From Erwinia phyllosphaerae (GTDB lineage: Bacteria; Pseudomonadota; Gammaproteobacteria; Enterobacterales; Enterobacteriaceae), in contig NZ_JAHSPF010000010.1 in the NCBI RefSeq assembly GCF_019132875.1, positions 1 to 64,000 of the forward strand: a stretch of 64,000 nt of DNA. The letters are read 5' to 3'. Position numbers and translations under genes: made by a program. This document shows, in pieces, positions 50,936-59,159 of the stretch. Numbering within the stretch: position 1 is the first letter of the stretch; each line of letters opens with the position of its first letter. A model generated the notes under the pieces. That model saw only the letters and a program-made list of their open reading frames with translations, was not told the origin of the DNA and made no database searches.

Positions 50936-53014
50936 ATGTGGCGCCGACTCATCTATCATCCCGAAGTTAACTACGCGCTGCGCCAGACGCTGGTGCTGTG
51001 CCTGCCCGTGACCGTTGGCTGGCTGCTGGGCAGTCTGCAAAATGGCCTTCTCTTCTCGCTGGTGCCTGCCTGCTGCAATATTGCCGGTCTGGACACGCCG
51101 CACAAACGCTTCTTTAAGCGCCTGCTTATCGGCGGTGGCCTGTTCGCCCTCAGCAGTTTCCTGGTGCAGTATCTGGGCGAGCATGCCGTTCCGTTGCCCG
51201 CTATCCTGTTTTTTATGGCGCTGCTGCTGGGCGTGACCGGCGAAATCAGCCCGCTACACGGCAGACTGCTGCCCGGTGCCTTAATTGCCGGGATTTTTAC
51301 CCTCAGCCTTGCGGGACGCATGCCGATCTGGGAGCCGCCTTCGCTCTATATCCTGGGCACCGTCTGGTACGGCATTTTTAACTGGTTCTGGTTCTGGCTG
51401 TGGAAAGAGCAGCCGATGCGGGAAACGCTGAGCCTGCTTTACCGCGAGCTGGCTGACTATTGCGAAGCCAAATATACGCTGCTCACCAAACTGACCGATC
51501 CGGAAAAAGCGCTGCCGCCGCTGCTGGCTCGTCAGCAAAAGGCGGTCGATCTGATTACCACCTGCTATCAGCAGATGCACATGCTCTCCGCCAGCAATGA
51601 CAATCATCACAAACGGCTGACCCGTGCTTTCCAGGTAGCGCTGGATTTGCAGGAGCATATCGCCGTCAGCCTGCACCAGCCGGAAGAGGTGCAGAAGCTG
51701 GTCGAACAAAGTCATGCTGAAGCCGTGATCCGCTGGAATGCGCTGACCATCGCCGCCCGTTTGCGGGAGCTTGCTGATAATATCCTGTATCACCAGCTAC
51801 CTGAGCGTTTCAGCATGGAGAAACAGCTGCGGGCGCTGGAAAAAATCGCGCGTCAGCATCCTGCCAATCCGGTCGGTAATTTTTGCGCTTATCACTTTAA
51901 CCGCATCGCCCGCGTGTTACGAACCCAACGGCCGCTCTATCAGCGCGATTTAATGGCCGACAGGCAAAAACGGCTGCCGCTGCTGCCCGCTATTAAAAGC
52001 TATCTGTCCCTGAAGTCCGCGGCGCTGCGTACCGCAGCCAGATTTGCCGTGATGCTCGCTTTCGCCAGTTCGCTGGCCCTGTTCTTTAATCTGCCCAAGC
52101 CCTACTGGATACTGATGACGGTGATGTTCGTCAGCCAGAACGGCTACAGCGCGACCAGGGTAAGGATCCAGCACCGTGCGCTGGGCACGCTTGCCGGACT
52201 GGTTATCGCCGCCCTGACGCTACGGTTTCAGGTGCCGGAATCGGCCGTGCTGCTGGTGATGCTAACGCTGACGCTGGCTGGCTATCTGGTTATTCGTAAA
52301 TTTTACGGCCTGGCGATGATTGGCTTTACCGTCACGGCGGTCTATTCACTGCAGCTGCTGGCGCTGAACGGTGCCGATTTTCTACTGCCGCGCCTGCTGG
52401 ATACGCTGATGGGTTGCCTGATCGCCTTCGGCGGCATGGTCTGGCTCTGGCCGCAGTGGCAGAGCGGCCTGCTGCGACAGAACGCCCACGACGCGCTGGA
52501 AACCTATCAGGAAGCTTTACGGCAGCTGCTGGGCAACGAACAGGATCCGCAAAAGCTGGCATGGCAACGCATGCGGGTTAATCAGGCGCACAATGCGCTG
52601 TTTAACTCGCTGAATCAGGCGATGCAGGAGCCGGGATTTAACGCCAGCTATCTGGCCGATATGAAACTGTGGGTAACGCACAGCCAGTTCATTGTTGAAC
52701 ACATTAATGCGATGACCATCCTGGCACGCGAACATACCATGCTGACGCCACAGCTTGCCGAGCGCTATTTACAGACCTGCGAAGTGGCCCTACAGCGCTG
52801 CCAGCAGCGGCTGGAATATGATGGCCCCAGCTCTGACAGCAACGTGCTGGATGCGCAGATTGAGTTTCATCAGGGAGCGGTAACGGTTCTGGAAAGGCAT
52901 GTAAAAAGGATTTTGAGCCACCTGGGCGTGATGCACACTATCTCATCGCTGGCGTGGAGCAATCGACCTCATCATGGACGCTGGCTGTCGCGCCATCTGA
53001 GAAAATCTGCCTGA
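50936..53014 (+). CDS. yhfK: FUSC-family inner-membrane protein YhfK
   Basis: A 692-residue inner-membrane protein with two sets of transmembrane helices (about 15-160 and 365-505), each followed by a large cytoplasmic helical domain, the FUSC/YccS arrangement related to aromatic acid efflux proteins. Function of YhfK is unknown. It starts 57 nt after crp and converges on argD. Confidence 0.9.
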   Translation: MWRRLIYHPEVNYALRQTLVLCLPVTVGWLLGSLQNGLLFSLVPACCNIAGLDTPHKRFFKRLLIGGGLFALSSFLVQYLGEHAVPLPAILFFMALLLGVTGEISPLHGRLLPGALIAGIFTLSLAGRMPIWEPPSLYILGTVWYGIFNWFWFWLWKEQPMRETLSLLYRELADYCEAKYTLLTKLTDPEKALPPLLARQQKAVDLITTCYQQMHMLSASNDNHHKRLTRAFQVALDLQEHIAVSLHQPEEVQKLVEQSHAEAVIRWNALTIAARLRELADNILYHQLPERFSMEKQLRALEKIARQHPANPVGNFCAYHFNRIARVLRTQRPLYQRDLMADRQKRLPLLPAIKSYLSLKSAALRTAARFAVMLAFASSLALFFNLPKPYWILMTVMFVSQNGYSATRVRIQHRALGTLAGLVIAALTLRFQVPESAVLLVMLTLTLAGYLVIRKFYGLAMIGFTVTAVYSLQLLALNGADFLLPRLLDTLMGCLIAFGGMVWLWPQWQSGLLRQNAHDALETYQEALRQLLGNEQDPQKLAWQRMRVNQAHNALFNSLNQAMQEPGFNASYLADMKLWVTHSQFIVEHINAMTILAREHTMLTPQLAERYLQTCEVALQRCQQRLEYDGPSSDSNVLDAQIEFHQGAVTVLERHVKRILSHLGVMHTISSLAWSNRPHHGRWLSRHLRKSA

Positions 53015-53016
53015 GC

Positions 53017-53047
53017 AATAGCCGGAGGTGTTCAGCCTCCGGCTATT
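53017..53047. terminator. Bidirectional terminator between yhfK and argD
   Basis: AATAGCCGGAGG (53017-53028), 7-nt loop, CCTCCGGCTATT (53036-53047): a 12-bp stem between convergent genes; U runs are short. Confidence 0.75.
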
Positions 53048-53051
53048 CGTC

Positions 53052-54272
<1,221 letters not shown>

Positions 54273-54300
54273 CTACCTCATCTTTTTTACGTTACAGAAA

Positions 54301-54318
54301 AGTGAAATTATAATCACA
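54301..54318 (-). promoter_or_regulatory. Candidate ARG box (ArgR operator) of argD
   Basis: On the minus strand TGTGATTATAATTTCACT matches the ArgR consensus (TnTGAATwwwwATTCAnw) with two mismatches and good symmetry. The adjoining TATGCATATTTTGTGA could hold a second, weaker half. E. coli argD is ArgR-repressed. Confidence 0.5.
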
Positions 54319-54354
54319 AAATATGCATAAAAAATCACTTTAAGGCAAACAATA

Positions 54355-54930
54355 TTATTGCCTGAGGAAATTTTGCAGCAGCTGATGCCCCTGCTCGCTA
54401 AGAATACTTTCCGGATGAAACTGTACGCCCTGCAGCGGCAAATGACGATGCCGAAAGCCCATAATTTCATCGCGTTGCCCCTCACGCAGCGTCCAGGCCG
54501 TGACGTCAAACTCCTCGGGCAGCGAAGCCGACTCCACAATTAGCGAATGATAGCGCGTGACCGTCAGCGGATGATTCAGTCCGGCAAACACGCCGCCATC
54601 ATTATGCTCAATCGCTGATGTCTTACCATGCATCACTTCCCGCGCCCGAACGACCCTGCCGCCAAAAGCCTGAGCTATCGCCTGGTGACCCAGACAAACG
54701 CCGAGGATGGGTATTTGCCCGGCAAAGGCCTGAATCGCCGCCAGCGAGATGCCGGCTTCGTTGGGCGTACAGGGGCCGGGGGAAATAACCAGATAGTCTG
54801 GCCGCAGCGCGCTGATTTGTGCCAGCGTCAGCTCATCATTGCGCTGCACCAGAACTTCAGCGCCCGCCTCGCAAAAATACTGATAAAGATTCCAGGTAAA
54901 AGAGTCATAGTTGTCGATCAACAGCAGCAT
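54355..54930 (-). CDS. pabA: Aminodeoxychorismate synthase glutaminase PabA
   Basis: A 191-residue class I glutamine amidotransferase providing ammonia to PabB for p-aminobenzoate and folate synthesis. It starts [30 protein letters not shown], the nucleophile LGVCLGHQ and the C-terminal GVQFHPES His-Glu pair are visible. It lies 85 bp upstream of argD. Sequence also resembles TrpG; context with fic and argD supports PabA. Confidence 0.95.
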   Translation of the reverse strand: MLLLIDNYDSFTWNLYQYFCEAGAEVLVQRNDELTLAQISALRPDYLVISPGPCTPNEAGISLAAIQAFAGQIPILGVCLGHQAIAQAFGGRVVRAREVMHGKTSAIEHNDGGVFAGLNHPLTVTRYHSLIVESASLPEEFDVTAWTLREGQRDEIMGFRHRHLPLQGVQFHPESILSEQGHQLLQNFLRQ

Positions 54931-54972
54931 GCGGGCTCCGGGAAAAGAATAAACGGCGCTATTCTACCCGGT

Positions 54973-55524
54973 TTATTCCCACTCGCTTACCACTTTGCCA
55001 AACGCGTCGGTCAGCGGTGCCAGATCGCCTGCCAGGCTTGCTTTAACGGCAAGCTGCCAGCTTTCACGGTCAATGCGGTTCCATTGAATATCGTAGCCGG
55101 CGTGGATAATCAGCTGTTCAAAGAACAGACGCTGGGCACGTCCGTTACCGCGTAAAAAAGGGTGCAGCACGGTCAGCTCGCAGTAGTACCAGGCCAACCT
55201 TTCGGCCAGCTGCTCAGGCGGAAGATCGGCAAGGCCGTTTTCCTCTTCCAGCGCCTGCATCAGCGCATTTCCCTCTTTTTCGATATATTCGAAATGACAG
55301 CAGGGCGTGTCGCCAATAGTGATATCTACCTGACGCAGTTCACCGGCATCGTCCAGCACGTCCTGGAAAAGTTCACGGTGCATCGCCCGCAGGTGAGGCA
55401 AACCCGGATTGCGCGCGCCCAGCTCGGGCAAAGCGCCGCTTAATAAAAAGCTCGCCAGGAAATTATTTGGCAGGCGCTGCTGCCAGAGGGTGTTTTTTTG
55501 CTTATCGGTGAGCTTTTTAGACAT
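54973..55524 (-). CDS. YhfG-Fic fusion protein (degenerate antitoxin plus Fic domain)
   Basis: A 183-residue protein. Residues 1-30 (SKKLTDKQKNTLW, PNNFLAS) match the start of YhfG, the small antitoxin normally encoded separately just upstream of fic, and residues 41-183 match the Fic domain core (GLPHLRAMHRELFQDV, GDTPCCHFEYIEKEGNALM). The Fic N-terminus of about 55 residues is gone. The Fic motif is HPFLRGNGRAQR (121-132): the catalytic His121 is present, but the acidic residue that binds Mg2+ is Arg125. The class I inhibitory motif [S/T]xxxE[G/N] is present as SFLLSG (25-30), with Glu replaced by Ser. Start ATG 55524 has AAGGAGA upstream. Fic enzymes usually AMPylate proteins; activity here is doubtful. 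Confidence 0.82.
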   Translation of the reverse strand: MSKKLTDKQKNTLWQQRLPNNFLASFLLSGALPELGARNPGLPHLRAMHRELFQDVLDDAGELRQVDITIGDTPCCHFEYIEKEGNALMQALEEENGLADLPPEQLAERLAWYYCELTVLHPFLRGNGRAQRLFFEQLIIHAGYDIQWNRIDRESWQLAVKASLAGDLAPLTDAFGKVVSEWE

Positions 55525-55592
55525 GGTTTCTCCTTGAAGGGGTAATTGCTGCTGAAGCGTTAAGTATAAGCAGCAATCCCCCATGCGGAGCG

Positions 55593-56174
55593 TTAAGGCA
55601 GGACTTTTGCGGAAAGGATAACTACAGGCTTAACGGGAACGTTCTGGTAAGGCCCTACGTTCTGCGTCGGCACCTGGGCGATTTTATCCGCGACGTCCTG
55701 GCCTTTGATAACTTTACCAAAGACGGCGTAGCCAAAGTCACGCTGGCCGTGATCCAGGAAGGCGTTGTCGGCGACGTTAATAAAGAACTGGCTGGTGGCG
55801 CTGTCTTTATCGGCGGTGCGGGCCATGGCGATGGTGCCGCGCTTGTTCAGCAGGCCATTGTCCGCTTCGTTTTTAATGGGCGCATTGGTCGGTTTCTGCT
55901 GCATATCAGCGGTAAAGCCGCCGCCCTGCACCATAAAGCCGGGGATCACGCGGTGAAAAACGGTGTTGTTATAAAAGCCGTTATTAACGTAATCAACGAA
56001 GTTTTTCGTGGAAACCGGGGCCTTTTGATTATTGAGTTCCAGCTCAATATTGCCAGCGGAAGTCGTCAGCAGCACGTGCGTGTCTCCCTTTGCCGCCAGA
56101 GCAGACGTAGAGAGCGTAGAGAGCGTAGAGAGCGCAAAAACGGTGGCGACCGCTGTCAAAGTGCGTTTTAACAT
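55593..56174 (-). CDS. ppiA: Periplasmic cyclophilin PpiA
   Basis: A 193-residue periplasmic cyclophilin-type peptidyl-prolyl isomerase. Signal peptide about 1-27, containing a threefold Leu-Ser-Thr repeat (16-24) encoded by a 9-bp tandem repeat. The cyclophilin core has [23 protein letters not shown] and SQFFINV. Slightly longer than the 190-residue E. coli protein, equal to one extra repeat unit. Confidence 0.96.
   Translation of the reverse strand: MLKRTLTAVATVFALSTLSTLSTSALAAKGDTHVLLTTSAGNIELELNNQKAPVSTKNFVDYVNNGFYNNTVFHRVIPGFMVQGGGFTADMQQKPTNAPIKNEADNGLLNKRGTIAMARTADKDSATSQFFINVADNAFLDHGQRDFGYAVFGKVIKGQDVADKIAQVPTQNVGPYQNVPVKPVVILSAKVLP
56107..56133 (-). repeat. 9-bp tandem repeat in the ppiA signal sequence
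   Basis: GTAGAGAGC occurs three times in tandem (56107-56115, 56116-56124, 56125-56133). Read on the minus strand it codes Leu-Ser-Thr three times within the signal peptide. Unit changes keep the frame. Confidence 0.9.
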
Positions 56175-56301
56175 GAAAGATTCCTTACTTAAGGGCTACA
56201 GGCCGAAAGTTGATTGTAAAGAGGCGGTTATCTGTGCGCCAGCGTTTTACCTTTATTTACCTGGTGAACCGCGACGCAAACGCTTTCGCCAGGCAGAAAA
56301 C

Positions 56302-56317
56302 GGTGATATTCGTCACG
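56302..56317. promoter_or_regulatory. Candidate CRP site in the ppiA-tsgA divergent region
   Basis: GGTGATATTCGTCACG contains GTGA (56303-56306), a 6-bp spacer and TCAC (56313-56316), the core of the CRP consensus. It lies 129 bp upstream of ppiA and 124 bp upstream of tsgA. E. coli ppiA is CRP-controlled. No other features were recognised in 56175-56440. Confidence 0.55.
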
Positions 56318-56440
56318 AAAGTAATGAATACGCTCGGGAATAGTTACATTATTTATTTAAGCAGATCACGATTACCGCTACACTGCCCACGCTTAGCGTG
56401 AGCGTCCTGCTTCACGATTTTTGACCCCACAGGCCACACT

Positions 56441-57622
56441 ATGACTAATCGAAACCGAATCGGGTTAACCTGGATCAGCTTTTTTTCCTATGCGCTCACG
56501 GGCGCGGTAGTAATCGTCACCGGCATGGTGCTGGAAAATATTGCTGACTACTTCCATCTGCCGGTTGCGCAGATGAGCAACACCTTCACCTTTCTTAACG
56601 CCGGCATCCTGGTCGCTGTTTTCCTGAATGCCTGGCTGATGGAAATCGTGCCGCTCAAACGCCAGCTGATGTTCGGCTTCGTGCTGATGGTGCTGTCGGT
56701 GCTGGGACTGATGACCAGCCACTCGCTCAGCGTTTTCTCGCTGTGTATGTTTGTGCTGGGCGTGGTCAGCGGCATTACCATGTCGATTGGCACTTTCCTG
56801 ATTACGCATCTGTATGAAGGCCGCCAGCGCGGTTCGCGTCTGCTGTTTACCGACTCCTTCTTTAGCATGGCGGGCACCATTTTCCCGATTATTGCCGCCG
56901 CGCTGCTGGCTCGTGCACTGCCGTGGTACTGGGTCTATGCCTGTATTGGTCTGATCTATGTAGCGATTTTTGTGCTGGCGCTCTGCTTCGAGTTCCCGGT
57001 GCTGGGCAAAAAGGCCGCCGTGCAGAATGTAGAAAAAGAGAAATGGGGCATTGGCGTACTCTTTCTGTCGATTGCCGCGCTGTGCTACATCCTGGGACAG
57101 CTTGGCTTTATTGGCTGGGTACCGCTGTACGCGACCAAAAGCATGGGAATGGATCTGACGCAGGCCGGCGCGCTGGTCGGCAACTTCTGGACCGCCTATA
57201 TGATTGGCATGTGGGCATTTAGCGCCATTTTACGTTTCTTCGATCCGCAGCGCATTGTGACGGTACTGGCCCTGCTGGCAACCGTGCTGATGTACTGGTT
57301 TATTAGCAGCAGCGACGCCGCGATGCTGAAGTGGATTATGATTAGCCTGGGCTTCTTCTCCAGCGCTATCTACACCACGCTGATTACGCTGGGTTCGCTA
57401 CAGACTAAAGTCTCTTCCCCTAAACTGGTGAACTTTATCCTGACCTGCGGCACCGTTGGCACCATGCTGACCTTTGTCGTCACCGGCCCGATTGTGGATA
57501 AGCACGGCGCTCATGCTGCCCTGTTTACCTCTAATCTGCTGTACGCGGTGGTCTTTGTGATGTGTCTGCTGCTGGGCTTTGTCAGCAAGCACAAGCTGCA
57601 TGGCCATATGTCCTCACATTAA
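56441..57622 (+). CDS. tsgA: Major facilitator superfamily transporter TsgA
   Basis: A 393-residue MFS transporter with 12 predicted transmembrane helices, the same length as E. coli TsgA. It starts [20 protein letters not shown]. The substrate is unknown. ATG 56441 opens after CCACACT without a strong ribosome-binding site. Confidence 0.94.
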   Translation: MTNRNRIGLTWISFFSYALTGAVVIVTGMVLENIADYFHLPVAQMSNTFTFLNAGILVAVFLNAWLMEIVPLKRQLMFGFVLMVLSVLGLMTSHSLSVFSLCMFVLGVVSGITMSIGTFLITHLYEGRQRGSRLLFTDSFFSMAGTIFPIIAAALLARALPWYWVYACIGLIYVAIFVLALCFEFPVLGKKAAVQNVEKEKWGIGVLFLSIAALCYILGQLGFIGWVPLYATKSMGMDLTQAGALVGNFWTAYMIGMWAFSAILRFFDPQRIVTVLALLATVLMYWFISSSDAAMLKWIMISLGFFSSAIYTTLITLGSLQTKVSSPKLVNFILTCGTVGTMLTFVVTGPIVDKHGAHAALFTSNLLYAVVFVMCLLLGFVSKHKLHGHMSSH

Positions 57623-57623
57623 T

Positions 57624-57651
57624 AAAAAAGGCCGGGTAACCGGCCTTTTTT
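57624..57651. terminator. Bidirectional terminator between tsgA and codA
   Basis: AAAAAAGGCCGG, GTAA, CCGGCCTTTTTT: a perfect stem with A and U runs on both sides, directly between the convergent tsgA and codA stops. Confidence 0.92.
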
Positions 57652-57661
57652 ATCCACGCGG

Positions 57662-58942
57662 CTAGCGCCGGAAATCCACCTGTTCGCTCTCCTGCAAATG
57701 GATCGTCGTTACCGCAGGCTGCGTTTTTGCAATCACCCTTCCCTGACGAATTGAATAGCGCGTTGGCACCTGGCGGCGCAGCGCGTCAAACCCATTTTCC
57801 GCAGGCAGGATAACAAGGTTAGCGCTGTTGCCGGGCCGGATACCATAATCCGTCAGCTGCAAGGTTCTGGCGCTGTAGTCGGTGACAAGTTTCATTCCTT
57901 CATTCAGCTGACCATAGCCCATCAGCTGGCAAACATGCATCCCCATATGCAGCACCTGGAGCATATTGGCGGTGCCAAGCGGATACCACGGATCGAAAAC
58001 ATCATCGTGACCAAAGCAGACGTTGATATCCGCTTCCAGCATCTCCTTTACGCGCGTTATGCCACGCCGTTTGGGATAACTGTCAAAACGCCCCTGAAGA
58101 TGGATATTAACCAGCGGATTGGCGACAAAATTGATGCCGGAAAGCTTCAGCAGACGAAACAGCCGCGAGGTATAAGCGCCGTTATATGAATGCATTGCCG
58201 TAGTGTGACTGGCGGTAACGCGCGCGCCCATCTTTTCGCGCAGCGCCAGTGCCGCGACGGTTTCGACAAAGCGCGACTGTTCGTCATCTATCTCATCGCA
58301 GTGAACGTCAATCATGCGCTGATATTTCTGCGCCAGCGCGAAGGTTTTGTGTAACGACTCGACGCCATATTCACGGGTGAATTCGAAATGCGGAATAGCG
58401 CCAACCACGTCCGCGCCGAGCCTTAGCGCCTCTTCCAGCAGCGCTTCGCCGTCCGGATAAGAGAGGATCCCCTCCTGCGGAAAAGCCACAATCTGTATAT
58501 CTACCCAGGGCGCCATTTCACTTTTTACTTCCAGCATGGCCCGCAACGCGGTAAGACCAGGGTCGGAAACGTCCACATGCGTACGCACGTGCTGGATGCC
58601 GTTAGCGATTTGCCATTTTAGCGTCTGGTAAGCGCGCGTTTTTACATCTTCGTGGTTCAGCAGCGCCTTGCGTTCTGCCCAGCGTTCGATGCCTTCAAAC
58701 AGCGTACCGGAGGCGTTCCATGCCGGCTCGCCTGCGGTTTGCGTGGTATCAAGATGGATATGAGGTTCGATAAACGGCGGAAAAGCCAGCCCGCCTTCCG
58801 CATCCAGCGCATCGGCGGAAGGCGTGCTTTGAGTCTGGGGCGATATAGCCGCGATTTTGCCGTCGCGGATGTCAATCTGCCAGAGTCCTTCACGCTCCGG
58901 CAAGCGAACGTGATAAATGCTTTTTAAAGAAGAAGGCTGCAT
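57662..58942 (-). CDS. codA: Cytosine deaminase
   Basis: A 426-residue amidohydrolase that deaminates cytosine to uracil in pyrimidine salvage. Metal and active-site motifs: [35 protein letters not shown] and [14 protein letters not shown]. Almost the length of E. coli CodA (427). ATG 58942 ([10 protein letters not shown]) is preceded by AGGAGCG; upstream start 58984 is less likely. In E. coli codA follows the permease gene codB; here it stands alone between tsgA and nirB, with no permease adjacent. Confidence 0.95.
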   Translation of the reverse strand: MQPSSLKSIYHVRLPEREGLWQIDIRDGKIAAISPQTQSTPSADALDAEGGLAFPPFIEPHIHLDTTQTAGEPAWNASGTLFEGIERWAERKALLNHEDVKTRAYQTLKWQIANGIQHVRTHVDVSDPGLTALRAMLEVKSEMAPWVDIQIVAFPQEGILSYPDGEALLEEALRLGADVVGAIPHFEFTREYGVESLHKTFALAQKYQRMIDVHCDEIDDEQSRFVETVAALALREKMGARVTASHTTAMHSYNGAYTSRLFRLLKLSGINFVANPLVNIHLQGRFDSYPKRRGITRVKEMLEADINVCFGHDDVFDPWYPLGTANMLQVLHMGMHVCQLMGYGQLNEGMKLVTDYSARTLQLTDYGIRPGNSANLVILPAENGFDALRRQVPTRYSIRQGRVIAKTQPAVTTIHLQESEQVDFRR

Positions 58943-59060
58943 AAAAGACGCTCCTGAGCACCAATGGTCTGTTAACCCTAACACTATTCAAACAGGACAA
59001 AACGCAGGCAAAGCCTGAAATTTCCATAACTTATCTAAAAATGTTTATTAATCAGTCATC

Positions 59061-59076
59061 TACCCATAAAGGAGTA
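59061..59076 (+). promoter_or_regulatory. NarL/NarP 7-2-7 site of nirB
   Basis: TACCCAT, AA, AGGAGTA is a perfect pair of inverted NarL heptamers (TACYYMT) with a 2-bp spacer, centred at about -69 from the predicted start, the position of the NarL/NarP site in E. coli nirB. It should activate nirBD in nitrate or nitrite. Confidence 0.82.
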
Positions 59077-59089
59077 TTTGGAAAGTGCC

Positions 59090-59103
59090 TTGATATACAT
59101 CAA
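59090..59103 (+). promoter_or_regulatory. FNR site of nirB
   Basis: TTGATATACATCAA is a perfect FNR consensus (TTGAT-N4-ATCAA). With TATTGT (59125-59130) as the -10 element the start would be near 59137 and the FNR site centred close to -41, a class II FNR-dependent promoter like that of E. coli nirB. Confidence 0.88.
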
Positions 59104-59159
59104 TAACCCTGAAGGACGCCGCGCTATTGTAGCGGCATTCTTTTGCTATGGGAGGCAAA

